NCBI GenBank assembly: GCA_963775245.1
Contig: CAVZID010000040.1
Coordinates: 248,001-312,000 of the forward strand
Source of the DNA: CAVSWT01 sp963775245
GTDB lineage: Bacteria; Bacteroidota; Ignavibacteria; Ignavibacteriales; Ignavibacteriaceae
DNA length: 64,000 bases
Direction of reading: 5' to 3'
Position 1 is the stretch's first letter. Each line of letters begins with the position of its first letter. Positions 55,061 through 64,000 of the stretch are shown piece after piece. The position numbers and the translations under genes were made by a program. The notes below the pieces were generated by a model, which searched no databases, was not told the origin of the DNA, and saw only the letters and a program-made list of their open reading frames with translations.

Positions 55061-56334
55061 ATCATAAACTGATCACAATATTTGAAGATATTCAAGAAAA
55101 ATGTGAGCTTACTCCAGAACAAAAAGCAGGTATTCTTGAACTAAAGGATATTATCGGAAATCAAAATGTTATATCACAAACAGATACAAATCTATTAGTA
55201 AAAAAATACGTTGGTTTTTTTGCAAATAAAAATATTAAACTTCAAATACTTCCTAAAATATTTTCTGAAGAAAAAAAGAAAGATGATGACCAAATAAAAA
55301 CATCCGTTAGTCTATTTATTAGATTATTGTACTATACAGAATATTCGAAGTTAAAAAACATTCCACCTATATCAACAACATCACATGAATCAAATATTTT
55401 GGAAATTTTTATTGATTTATTAATTAAAAATTTCCTGTTGCAATTTAATCGATCTATAAATAAAGACTATATTAAACATGAGGAAAATCTAATATTTATT
55501 AAAGGAAAAATACTTTTTGGAAAATCGATAGTTAAGAATTCATTTTTAACACATAAAAACTATTGTGAATTCGATGAATTTACAGAAGATAATCTGCTAA
55601 ATAGAATCTTCAAATCTACTTTCAGTAATCTACTTCAGATTTCAGAGTCGGCAGACAATAAAAAATTATTAAAATTAAGTTTGACATATTTGGAAAATGT
55701 TGGAAAGATAAATCTTTCAAAGGAGGTATTTGAAAAAGTCAAATTTACTAGACTTAATGAAAACTACAGACCAATATTTAATTTGGCAAGGATGTTTTAT
55801 AATAATTCTCAACCTGGTTTTCGTGATGGTGATGAGTTAACATTTTCTTATTTAATACCATTAAATCTCCTTTTTGAATTTTTTGTTTATAAATTAGTGC
55901 GTAAATCTCTAATTACGGAATCATATAGAGTGCTCTATCAAAAGCCTACTAAAAATTTAGCATGGAAAAATGATGAAAAAGTTTTATATCAAAGACCGGA
56001 TATAGTTGTAAAGATAGGGGATGAGACAATTATGATCTTAGATGCCAAATATACTAATCTATTCAAAGACAAAAAATTTAATCCATCTGATGCAAACGTA
56101 TATCAGCTTCTTTCTTATGCCATTAACTATAATTGTAAAAATTTATTTATTGTATCTCCATATTATCTTGGTGGGGAAAAGATTGATGAGTTAAAGAGTT
56201 GTTATGTTATTAAAAGTAATAATAATGACATTAAATTAAAATTTATACAACTAGATATAACTCAAAATTCAAAAAATCTAATAATGGAATTAAAAAATAT
56301 TTTAATTGACAAAGAAATTATAGAATACTTATGA
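55057..56334 (+). CDS. mcrC: McrC-type nuclease subunit
   Basis: 425 residues. The N-terminal beta-rich McrB-stimulating part has 'LLVKKYVGFFANKNIKLQIL' 'PKIF' and 'EENLIFIKGKILFGKSI'. The C-terminal PD-(D/E)xK nuclease has 'YQRPDIVVKIG' (Asp315) and 'MILDAKYTN' (Asp329-Ala-Lys331), followed by the helix 'SDANVYQLLSYAINYNCKN'. It is the endonuclease and GTPase activator of the pair. It overlaps mcrB by 4 bases upstream and the CBS-HEPN gene by 4 bases downstream (ATGA both times). Confidence 0.92.
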   Translation: MNHKLITIFEDIQEKCELTPEQKAGILELKDIIGNQNVISQTDTNLLVKKYVGFFANKNIKLQILPKIFSEEKKKDDDQIKTSVSLFIRLLYYTEYSKLKNIPPISTTSHESNILEIFIDLLIKNFLLQFNRSINKDYIKHEENLIFIKGKILFGKSIVKNSFLTHKNYCEFDEFTEDNLLNRIFKSTFSNLLQISESADNKKLLKLSLTYLENVGKINLSKEVFEKVKFTRLNENYRPIFNLARMFYNNSQPGFRDGDELTFSYLIPLNLLFEFFVYKLVRKSLITESYRVLYQKPTKNLAWKNDEKVLYQRPDIVVKIGDETIMILDAKYTNLFKDKKFNPSDANVYQLLSYAINYNCKNLFIVSPYYLGGEKIDELKSCYVIKSNNNDIKLKFIQLDITQNSKNLIMELKNILIDKEIIEYL

Positions 56335-57123
56335 AATACTTAAAATCAACATCTGAAGAATTAAAACAATTATTTGATCAGCAAATAACAGCAAAACATA
56401 TTGCGGAATCTTTCAAATCATTTGACGATAAGGCAGATGCTGATGAAGTTAGAGAATTTATGGAAGAAATGGAATTTGATGTCATTGGGGTAAGAAAAAA
56501 TGGAGAAATTACTGGTTACGTTTTACAGAAGGAATTAAAAAACGGACAGTTAAAAACAGATTTTAAGAAGTTTGAAGATTCAGATGTTATTCCAAATACA
56601 ACTTCATTGATTTAGGTTTTAAATTATTAAATAAAAAAGAAAGACTATATATAGAGTCATACAATGTAGCGAATGGAATAGTCACAAAGGGGACTTACAA
56701 AAGCATCCTGTGAGAATGTGGTTATTTGGAATTATTTCATTAGTTGAAATGCAAATGCTTAGAATAATAAGAGAATTTTATCCAGATGGATTATGGAAAA
56801 TATATTTAAATAAAGGAAGAATATCTAAAGCTGAAAATGTTTTCCAGAATAGAAAGATAAAGAATGAACATATTGATTTAGTTGAATGTCTTCAGCTCTG
56901 TGATAAAAAAGTTATTTTTATAAAAGATAAAAACATTATTAATTATTTGGGGGAATTTTCATCTGAAAAAATCGAAACTTTATTAATAAGTACTGAAGAG
57001 ATAAGAAATAATATTGCTCATTCTCAGGATTTTTTAGCAGGATTTTGGCCTGATTTATTTTATACTATTATTGATTTAATTAAGTTTTTAGAGCATTGTG
57101 AAAAGATTAAGAAAAAAGAATGA
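56331..57123 (+). pseudogene. CBS-pair protein with C-terminal HEPN-like domain, two frameshifts
   Basis: The first frame (56331-56615) has a CBS-like unit ('FDVIGVRKNGEITGYVLQKE'). Adding one base near 56605 gives a second CBS unit (DLGFKLLNKKERLYIESYNV, ANGIVTKG). Adding one G to GGGG near 56690 continues DLQKHPVRMWLFGIISLVEM to 57123, giving a protein of ~263 residues. The C-terminal all-helical domain carries RNNIAH (57004-57021), the HEPN nuclease motif R-N-x-x-x-H. The start overlaps mcrC by 4 bases, so it is the third gene of the McrBC operon. CBS pairs bind adenosine nucleotides, so a nucleotide-controlled RNase effector is a reasonable hypothesis. Confidence 0.72.
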
Positions 57124-57199
57124 ACATATTGTAATTGATTATAAAGCGGCCTGATTGCATATCAGTAGCCTGTAATAATTTTTTCTACTCACTTTTTTA

Positions 57200-57275
57200 T
57201 TTTCGAACCAATTTGCTTCGTACAACTACTTGGAATACTCTGCTAATAATTTCTGTAATATAATTGGCTCGAAAA
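57200..57275. repeat. 76-bp inverted-repeat element, right copy
   Basis: TTTTCGAACCAATT (57200-57213) and AATTGGCTCGAAAA (57262-57275), 13 of 14 bases symmetric, spacer 48. Its arms and the sequence TAATTT-N2-GTAATATA in its right half correspond to the element at 45102. Lies ~77 bases past the end of the CBS-HEPN gene. Confidence 0.6.
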
Positions 57276-57875
57276 AATATTAGGAAGTTTTCCATGAGAT
57301 GAGATTTTTATTCTATTAATAAAACAATGGACCGATTTGAAATTTTACTTTGTAGAATAAATAAACAAAGTTATTTTTCATTAATTGTAAATAATTTTTG
57401 TAATTTTAAAGAGGGTATTGGGGTTAGATAAATGTGGGATCTTACCTATTTCAAGGTTTAGAAATTACATTTCTTTTAGATTGATTTAATTATTTGCCTT
57501 TCGTGTGTTTTTGAAGAGCTGTATTTGAATTTTTAAGAAGAAAATAATTTTCAAAGTGAAGATATTTTTCCGAATCTCTAAAATTTAATTTTATATACAT
57601 AATGAGAGTTTTAAAACAGCAAGAAGATTTACTATAACTTATACTAAGAATTTTTGGGGTTAGAATAATTCCGGCGATATATTATTGATCTTTCCTATTT
57701 CACATGTCTAGGCGAAATTGATTTTTCATATTGAAATTTTATTTATTCAATTACATAAACTATTAAATAAACTTTGAAAGGGAGCCGGCCTAAAAGTTTT
57801 TTTTAGAAATGTATAGAAATTTTTACGAATCCTTAAAAATTAATTTTATATAAAAGTAAACATAGAGGGCATAAA
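57276..57875. other. Gene-free stretch with a degenerate tandem duplication
   Basis: No gene. Two diverged copies of a ~190-220-base unit follow each other, ~57419-57608 and ~57654-57869. Each starts TTGGGGTTAGA and ends with a CGAATC-N3-TAAAA...TTAATTTTATATA block (about 31 of 37 bases alike in that block). The second copy ends just before the TolB-like relic's ATG, so the unit may be a duplicated promoter/leader. Confidence 0.4.
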
Positions 57876-58061
57876 ATGAAAATGTTGTTACCATTAATTC
57901 TCACTATTAAGTCTGCAAATAACAGCTATAAATCACAACTTATAATATCTAATGGATTAAATAGCTATCCAACTTGGTAACCTGATAATAGAATTGCTTT
58001 TGTCTCTAATAGAGGAGATAGCTGGGATATTTGGTATATGAACCCAATTAGTAAAAAATAA
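57876..58061 (+). pseudogene. TolB-like (PD40) repeat protein relic
   Basis: A 61-codon frame from ATG 57876 with an in-frame TAA at 57978-57980 where a Ser codon is expected: 'SYPTW*PDNRIAFVSNRGDS' and 'WDIWYMNPIS' form one clear TolB/WD40-like propeller blade (PTWSPD-x-x-IAF-x-S-NR). The rest of the propeller is absent. Remnant of a larger secreted or periplasmic protein. Confidence 0.7.
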
Positions 58062-58104
58062 AATTAAACATCTTTTATTTACTAAAATATTTCGAGACGA
58101 TATT

Positions 58105-61100
58105 ATGAAATTAAAATTTATTACTATTCTTTTATTTATGCTTTCATTGGCATTTTCAATAGCTTTTTCACAAAATATTGATGAAAAAGACAATGATGAT
58201 CCTTATGCAAGAATTGAATATGAAAGAAGAATGTTGGCAGACCCTATTACTGGAAAAATTCCAGAAAACATTAGAGCTAAAGAATTAAAATTTGCAAAAA
58301 CTTTACCAACCATTGAATCAAGAATAAAGGCATTAAAGAAAAATAATTCTTCAACGTCAAATAATAATGAACAATCATTGGATTGGGTAAGCAGAGGGCC
58401 AAGAAATGTGGGTGGAAGAACAAGAGCTTTAGCTGTTGATGTTAGAACAGATAACGAAAATGATATTGCTAATAATAGTGTAATTCTAATTGCTGGTGGA
58501 GTATCTGGAGGAATTTATAAGTCTATTGACAACGGTGAAACTTGGGTAAATAAATTAGCCCCTGAGTTGATACATAGTGTAAATTGCATAACTCAAGATA
58601 CTAGGGTTGGTTATGAAAATAATTGGTATATAGGGACTGGTGAAGAAATTGGTAATTCGGCTAGTGGTAATTGGGGAGAGGCACCATTTAAAGGAAATGG
58701 TATTCTTAAATCGACCGATAATGGTGAAACATGGTCGTTAAAAAAGTTATCCGATAGCTTTATTTCAAATATAGCTGTTAACAAATTAACAGGTTCAATA
58801 TTTGCAGCTTCAAACGGTGTTATACTAAAAAGTAGTGATGGAGGAGAAAATTGGTCTGAAAATTTAGGAACATATTTGGAAGGCTATGTTGATCTGACTG
58901 ATATTCAAATAAATTCATTAGGGGCCTTATATGCTGTAAATAGTTATTCAAATAAAGGTTTTTATTATGCAGTCAGATCAACTGATGATGGTAAGAATTG
59001 GACAAAAATAGCGCCTAGTAACTTTCCTTATGGCAGTAGAGCTTTGATTGCAATTTCCCCATCCAATGAAAATATAATTTATTTTCTAATTGATAAATCA
59101 AGTGATAATAATAATCCAGATGTACGTCTTTGGAAATATATATTTAAGTCAGGAGATGGAACAGGAACTGGTGGGGAATGGAAAGATTTATCTGATAATT
59201 TACCCAGATCATCATTGCTAGTAAACGGAATTAGTAATCCTAATTTTAATTTCAATTCTTATAAAGGTTATGCAATGGTGCTGAAGGTTAAACCAGATGA
59301 TCCTAATTTTGTAATTATAGGCGGAACTAATTTATATAAATCTGTAGATGGATTTTCTAGCTCAATACCTTACGATGGATGGATAGGTGGTTATAAAAAA
59401 TCAAGATTGACTCAAGATAATTCAGTTTATTTAAATCATCATCCTGATCAACATTCAATTGTTTTTTTAAGTTCAAATCCCCTGATAGTTTATTCTGGAC
59501 ATGATGGTGGAATAAGCATTACAAATAATATTACTTCATCAAGTGTATCTTGGACAAATCTTAATAATGGTTATGAAACTTCACAATTTTATTCATTAGC
59601 CGTAGTTCCGAAAATTTCTGGGGATGAAACTTTAATTGGTGGTTTACAGGACAATGGTAATTATTATACATTAACAAATAATAATTCAGAATGGTTTGAT
59701 TGGGGGTTTGGAGGAGATGGAGGTTATGCAGCAATCTCAAATAAAAGTACCTATTATATGGAGTCACAAAATGGAAGACTCTTTCGGTTAAATATTAATT
59801 CAACTGGTGACATAATTGATCATTATTTAGTAAGTGAAGGAGCAGATAATTATTTATTTATTAACCCATTTGTTTTAGATCCAAATAATATATTGTACTA
59901 TGCTGAACATGATGTTGTGGCAAGAAATGATAATGCAACAGGATCTAGCTAACTGGGAAATCCTTAGTAATTCTAAAATCCAAAACAGTTTATATAACAT
60001 TATTACTGCAATTTCTATTTCAACTTTTCCTGCAAACAGACTATACATAGGATCATATACTGGAGAAATTCTAAGCATAAATAATGCAAATACTGGTGAT
60101 CCATTGTCTACAAATATTAGCACTGGGAAAAATCTTCCTCATGAATATATAAATTGCTTAGCAATTGATCCTACAAATGCAGATAAAGTAATAGCAGTTT
60201 TTTCTAATTATAATATCCCAAGTTTATTTTATACGACAAATGAAGGAACTACCTGGACCAATGTAAGCGGTAATCTGGAACAAAATGCTGATGGTTCTGG
60301 AGATGGCCGATCATGCCGCTGGGCTACAATATTAAAAACTGGTGGAAAAACTACTTATTATGTTGCTACAAGTACAGGATTGTATTCCACTTCCGAGTTG
60401 GATGGTAATAATACTAATTGGGCACAAGAAGGAGCTGCTACAATTGGAAATGTAGTTTGTCCAATGGTAGTAAGTCAGGCTTCTGATGGTTTGGTCGCAG
60501 TTGCCACTCATGGAAGCGGAATCTATAGCGCTAACCTTCCTGTATTACATCTCCAATAGTTCAAATAACCCAACCTCAAAATAACGCTACTTTAAAAAGG
60601 AAATATAAATATTAACTTAAATGCGACTGATGACAAAAGTGGTATTGCAAAAGTTGAATATTATATTAACGAAAATCAAATTGGAGAGAGTTCTCAAAGC
60701 CCATATTCTTATCATTGGGATGTACATCTTTTCAAATGGACAGTATCAGCTTACGGCAAAAGCTTATGATAATGCAGGGAATGTTGGAGAAAATTCGAAA
60801 CATTAATTTAGATAAAGGTACAATATCTTTGTCAAACGGAAAAGTCACTCCAAATTCCGGGACAACAGATGATTCTTTCAGTTTTCAAGTTACTTATACT
60901 TCAACCAGTGGAATTGCTCCACAAAATGTTAATTTATATGTAGATAATAATTCAAATTCAATGGGTAGTGGTTCCTCTAATTGGAGTAATGGGGTAGTAT
61001 ATTCTAAATCATTAAATAATTTTTCAATTGGGGGCACCAGTTTTATTTTACTGCCTTAGCCGATAATAAAACTTTGCGCTTTCCTGAATCCGGTGAGCTC

Positions 61101-63733
61101 AATCTCAATGTTACACAAAGTGCTGCTGGTTGGGATTTGCAAGTAAAGGGCATAAGTACCACAGCAACATATCTTAATCCAAATCAACAATTTCAAGCTA
61201 AAGCTCAAGTTTATAATAATAGTAATACCTCAGATAAAATTTACAAAAACGTCAACTACACTTTTACACTTTATGACCCCAGTGGAAATATACAGCAAAG
61301 TTTTCCTGGTAAGATTGATAACTTAAATCAATCTGATACCAAAGAAATAGTGGAATATTTTAATGCCGGAAGCAGTAATGGAAATTATCAACTAGTTTTT
61401 ACTGTAAATCCAACTTTAGATAGTAATCCAAATAATAATTCAAATTCTTTTACAATAATTGTAGGTAGTACTGGACCAACTTCTCAATGGTTAATTAATC
61501 CAGAAGACAGAGAAGTATATATGATTAGAAATGGGGATTCTCATCCGTTTAATAACTCACTGTATACGATATTGGGCATTAGCACAACAGGTAAGTACAT
61601 TGGTTTAAGTAAAGACGGCGCTACCCCACCAGATGTATTATATGAGAAAAGAATTAAAAGGTATAATAGCAGCCAGTATGTAATTATTTGTGAAGTTATC
61701 ACAAGTGATCATGAGGCTTATGTTAGTTTTGGTAAAGAAAACACTGGCTATGTTAATTTTACAAATACAACTATATCTGGTTTTCTGGAGATAATGTCAA
61801 GTTTAATGCAATTGTAATTCTGAACAATTTGCAGGTAATAGTTTGGACATATATAATAGTCCAGATATAATTAATTGGAGTTCAGGAGTATCTTTATTAA
61901 ATAATAACCATCACTCTGTCTATAGTTTTGATATCCCCACTAATGCTAGTGCGACCACATACGTTTTTTATATTGGAGCACAATTAGCCTCAGGGAGTAA
62001 GTTTATTAGGGAATTAAATATAATTGTTCTTAACCATCCGGCTATAATTACTTTTTAAACAAAGATAAATTTTCTGCTGACGACAAAATTATTATTAATG
62101 GTAACAATTTTGGAACAACTGGCACAGTTAAATTTAATGATTTACAATCAAGTAACATAGAATCATGGACGAATACATCAATTAGATGCATAGCCCTTGA
62201 AGGAATTGAAAATGGAAATATTTTTGTAAATAATTCAAACGGAAATAGCAACGGGTATCCTTATTCTGTAATTAGCTCAACTGGAAACCCGGAAATTATA
62301 TCTCATATTCCTGATCAAACTATAAATCCAAGTGAAATTAAATTCATTGCGGAGCTTGATAATATCTTTTCAGACCCAAATGGAGAGATTTTAAATTATT
62401 CTGTGACTTCTGAAAATAGTTTACTAAGCTATGATACTGATTCACTAACTTCAGGGAAATTATACTTAACAGCCAGTGAAACCTTACAAGGAAACACTAA
62501 AGTAATTGTAACCGCGACTGATCCAACAAATAAATCTTTACCGGATACTTTTTTTGTTACCGTTCCTCCTCAAACCTACAGTATTAATGGAAATATAATA
62601 TATGACAATGACCAGTTCTCACCAATTAACAATGTAACAGTGCAGCTTTATCAAAATCAAAACCCAATTAAATCAATTGAGGTTAACGGAAGTTTTTCAT
62701 TTGGTTCGCTTCTTACAAACAATTATAAAATTATTCCTAAATCATCTACGACAAATTGGGGAGGCGTAAATTCAACCGATGCATTAAAGATTAGACAATA
62801 TCTTGTAGGAAAATATTCTATAACCTCTCCACTCATATTACATGCTGCTGATAACAATGGAAGTGGAACTATCACTAGTTTAGACGCATTAAATATTAGA
62901 AAAAGAATAGTTGGTTATATTACCAATTTTGATATTGGAGACTGGTGTTTTGATACTTTAAGTGTAACAGGTTTAAATAATAATATAATAGAGAATATTA
63001 AAGGCATTTGTGTTGGGGATATTAACAGCTCCTATGACCCGTCTCTAACTAAAACCATTTCAAATATAAATTTCGTTAATTCCAAAGCCATTGAAACTAC
63101 ACACGGGGCTGATGTAAATATTCCTGTTTACATACATAATGAAACTTTGATAGGTGCTATAACGTTATATTTAGGTTATCCAAAAGAGTCAATTGATTTT
63201 CTTGATTTAATTTCTAAAGCTGAAGGGTTAATGTACTCCGAAAAGGATGGAAAAATTACAATAGCATGGGATGACTTAAATCCAATTAATTTAAAGGATG
63301 ACGAACCTTTGTTAAATCTAAAATTCAAATTAAAAGACAGCTTTAAGGTGGGACTGTTAAATTTTTCAGTTGATCCTCAAAGCGAGTTTGCTGATGAGAA
63401 TGCAGATGTTATTAAAAATCTAAAAATTGATATTCCTTCTATCAAATTAACATTACCAACAGAATATCAACTAGTTCAAAATTATCCTAATCCTTTTAAC
63501 CCAAGCACAACAGTAAAATATGATTTGCCCGAAGATGGATTTGTTAGTATTGAAATATTTAATGTGTTGGGTCAAAAAGTTATTACTTTGGTAAATAAAA
63601 AAGAATCTGCTGGATCATATAGGTTGAATTTAACGCACAAAATTTAGCAAGCGGTATTTATATATATAGGTTAAATGTAAAGGGAACATCTAAGAGCTTC
63701 ACTACAGCAAAGAAAATGCTGCTTTTGAAATAA
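58105..63733 (+). pseudogene. Very large secreted BNR/Ig/dockerin-like protein with type IX sorting domain, ~9 frameshifts
   Basis: Signal peptide (ITILLFMLSLAFSIAFSQ). Then BNR/sortilin-like repeats to ~60540 ('SIDNGETWVN', 'STDNGETWSL', 'SSDGGENWSE', 'TNEGTTWTN'). Next come Ig-like domains ('VEYYINENQIGESSQS', 'LTAKAYDNAGNVGE'), CARDB-like and IPT-like parts, a dockerin-like duplicated Ca-binding helix unit (~62755-62925: 'GVNSTDALKIRQYLVG', 'NNGSGTITSLDALNIRKRIV'), a cohesin-like beta domain (~63100-63450) and the sorting domain 'YPNPFNPSTTVKYDLP' to 'KKMLLLK' (63731 stop). Frame breaks near 59941, 60540, 60597, 60725, 60797, 61045, 61785, 61833, 62055 and 63620 are single-base indels, many in T or A runs. 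Each piece continues the next in sense. Corrected length ~1875 residues. Paralogous in design to the BNR gene at 15.9 kb. Confidence 0.75.
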
Positions 63734-63787
63734 GAGAAAACTTCATTGGAAAAATTATCTTTTAACTTTTAATATTTGGAATAAACA

Positions 63788-64000
63788 ATGAAAAACCTTC
63801 TTTTTTTAATTATAAGTTTAATTTTAGTTTCATCAAGAATAAATGCACAATCAATGACTGTCTCTGCAGGAGACGTAACTGCAATATCAGGAGACAGTGT
63901 TATTATACCTATTGATGTAAAAAACTTTTCAAATGTGGGCGCTATAACTATTAAAATACAATATGATGCTGGTGTTTTAACCTGGGGAAGGGCTTTAAAT
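63788..64000 (+). CDS. Secreted cohesin-domain protein, N-terminal part (runs off window)
   Basis: ATG 63788, open to the window edge (71 codons). A signal peptide (LLFLIISLILVSSRINAQ) is followed at once by the start of a cohesin-type beta sandwich: 'VSAGDVTAISGDSVIIPIDV', 'FSNVGAITIKIQYDAGVL' (pattern V-x-x-GD-V-x-V-P-[IV]-x-V...L-x-YD-x-x-[VL]-x). It lies 54 bases after the dockerin/cohesin-like locus and probably belongs to the same secreted set. The rest of the domain layout is unseen. Confidence 0.75.
   Translation, partial: MKNLLFLIISLILVSSRINAQSMTVSAGDVTAISGDSVIIPIDVKNFSNVGAITIKIQYDAGVLTWGRALN

Noticed and set aside
56700..57123. Independent small HEPN gene starting at 56710
   Set aside because: The preceding codons in the same frame (THKGDLQKHPVR) continue the CBS domain, so it is the 3' part of one CBS-HEPN gene broken by indels.
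45102..57275. Integron attC sites bracketing cassettes
   Set aside because: The arms (CGAAC / GTTCG) do not fit the RYYYAAC and GTTRRRY core sites, and many genes lie between the two copies with no intervening site.
58105..63733. Phase-variable homopolymer control of the large secreted protein
   Set aside because: The runs at the breaks are only 3-6 bases long and breaks occur at ten places, which is not the pattern of contingency loci.

Overview
The window is AT-rich (roughly one third GC) DNA from a Bacteroidota/Chlorobiota-side bacterium, most likely an Ignavibacteria-type member. The main reason is the C-terminal Por/type IX secretion sorting domain with the YPNPFNP signature on three secreted proteins, together with cytoplasmic genes typical of that group (a second GroES-like protein, OmpA with thrombospondin type 3 repeats, TlpA-like lipoproteins, DUF971). 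There is no rRNA or CRISPR array; one tRNA gene (Thr, anticodon TGT) is present.

Layout. 0-1.8 kb: two paralogous secreted beta-propeller lipoproteins. 1.8-44.3 kb: mostly ordinary chromosome: glycosyltransferase, GroES paralogue, sigma-54 response regulator, aconitase, MarR/TlpA lipoprotein, BatA/VWA protein, hflX-hutH, a large secreted BNR-repeat protein, rmuC, a three-gene ABC export/LolA-like operon, OmpA/TSP3, fabF, a hybrid histidine kinase behind a sigma-54-like promoter, a BrnT/BrnA toxin-antitoxin pair, rocD, a secreted alpha-amylase, a SpoU methyltransferase and a CorC-type transporter. 44.4-57.3 kb: an accessory island next to tRNA-Thr made almost entirely of conflict genes. It holds a HTH/Fic 'mobile mystery' pair with an ordered operator array, a fused relic of a restriction-type helicase and methylase, a protein with a HEPN-like Rx4H motif next to an AlbA_2 protein, an AbiE toxin-antitoxin pair, a DUF2779 nuclease, and an McrB-McrC-(CBS+HEPN) operon. 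Two related ~77-bp inverted-repeat elements lie at 45.10 and 57.20 kb and bracket it. 57.9-64.0 kb: a TolB-like relic, then a very large secreted protein with BNR, dockerin-like and cohesin-like parts and a type IX sorting tail, then the start of another cohesin-domain secreted protein.

How the genes relate. The secreted set (amylase, BNR proteins, dockerin/cohesin proteins) suggests extracellular polysaccharide or protein breakdown through type IX secretion. The island is a classic defence island; its most interesting unit is McrB-McrC followed by a CBS-HEPN protein, with 4-bp ATGA overlaps at both junctions, in which McrB has an EVE/PUA-like segment inserted between Walker A and Walker B.

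Caution. About twenty reading frames are interrupted by single-base indels, with the coding frame otherwise well preserved on both sides. They cluster in 48.9-63.7 kb. They may be sequencing errors or recent pseudogenisation; I annotate each affected gene as one broken locus and give the positions of the breaks. All function calls come from motif recognition by eye; no database search was run.
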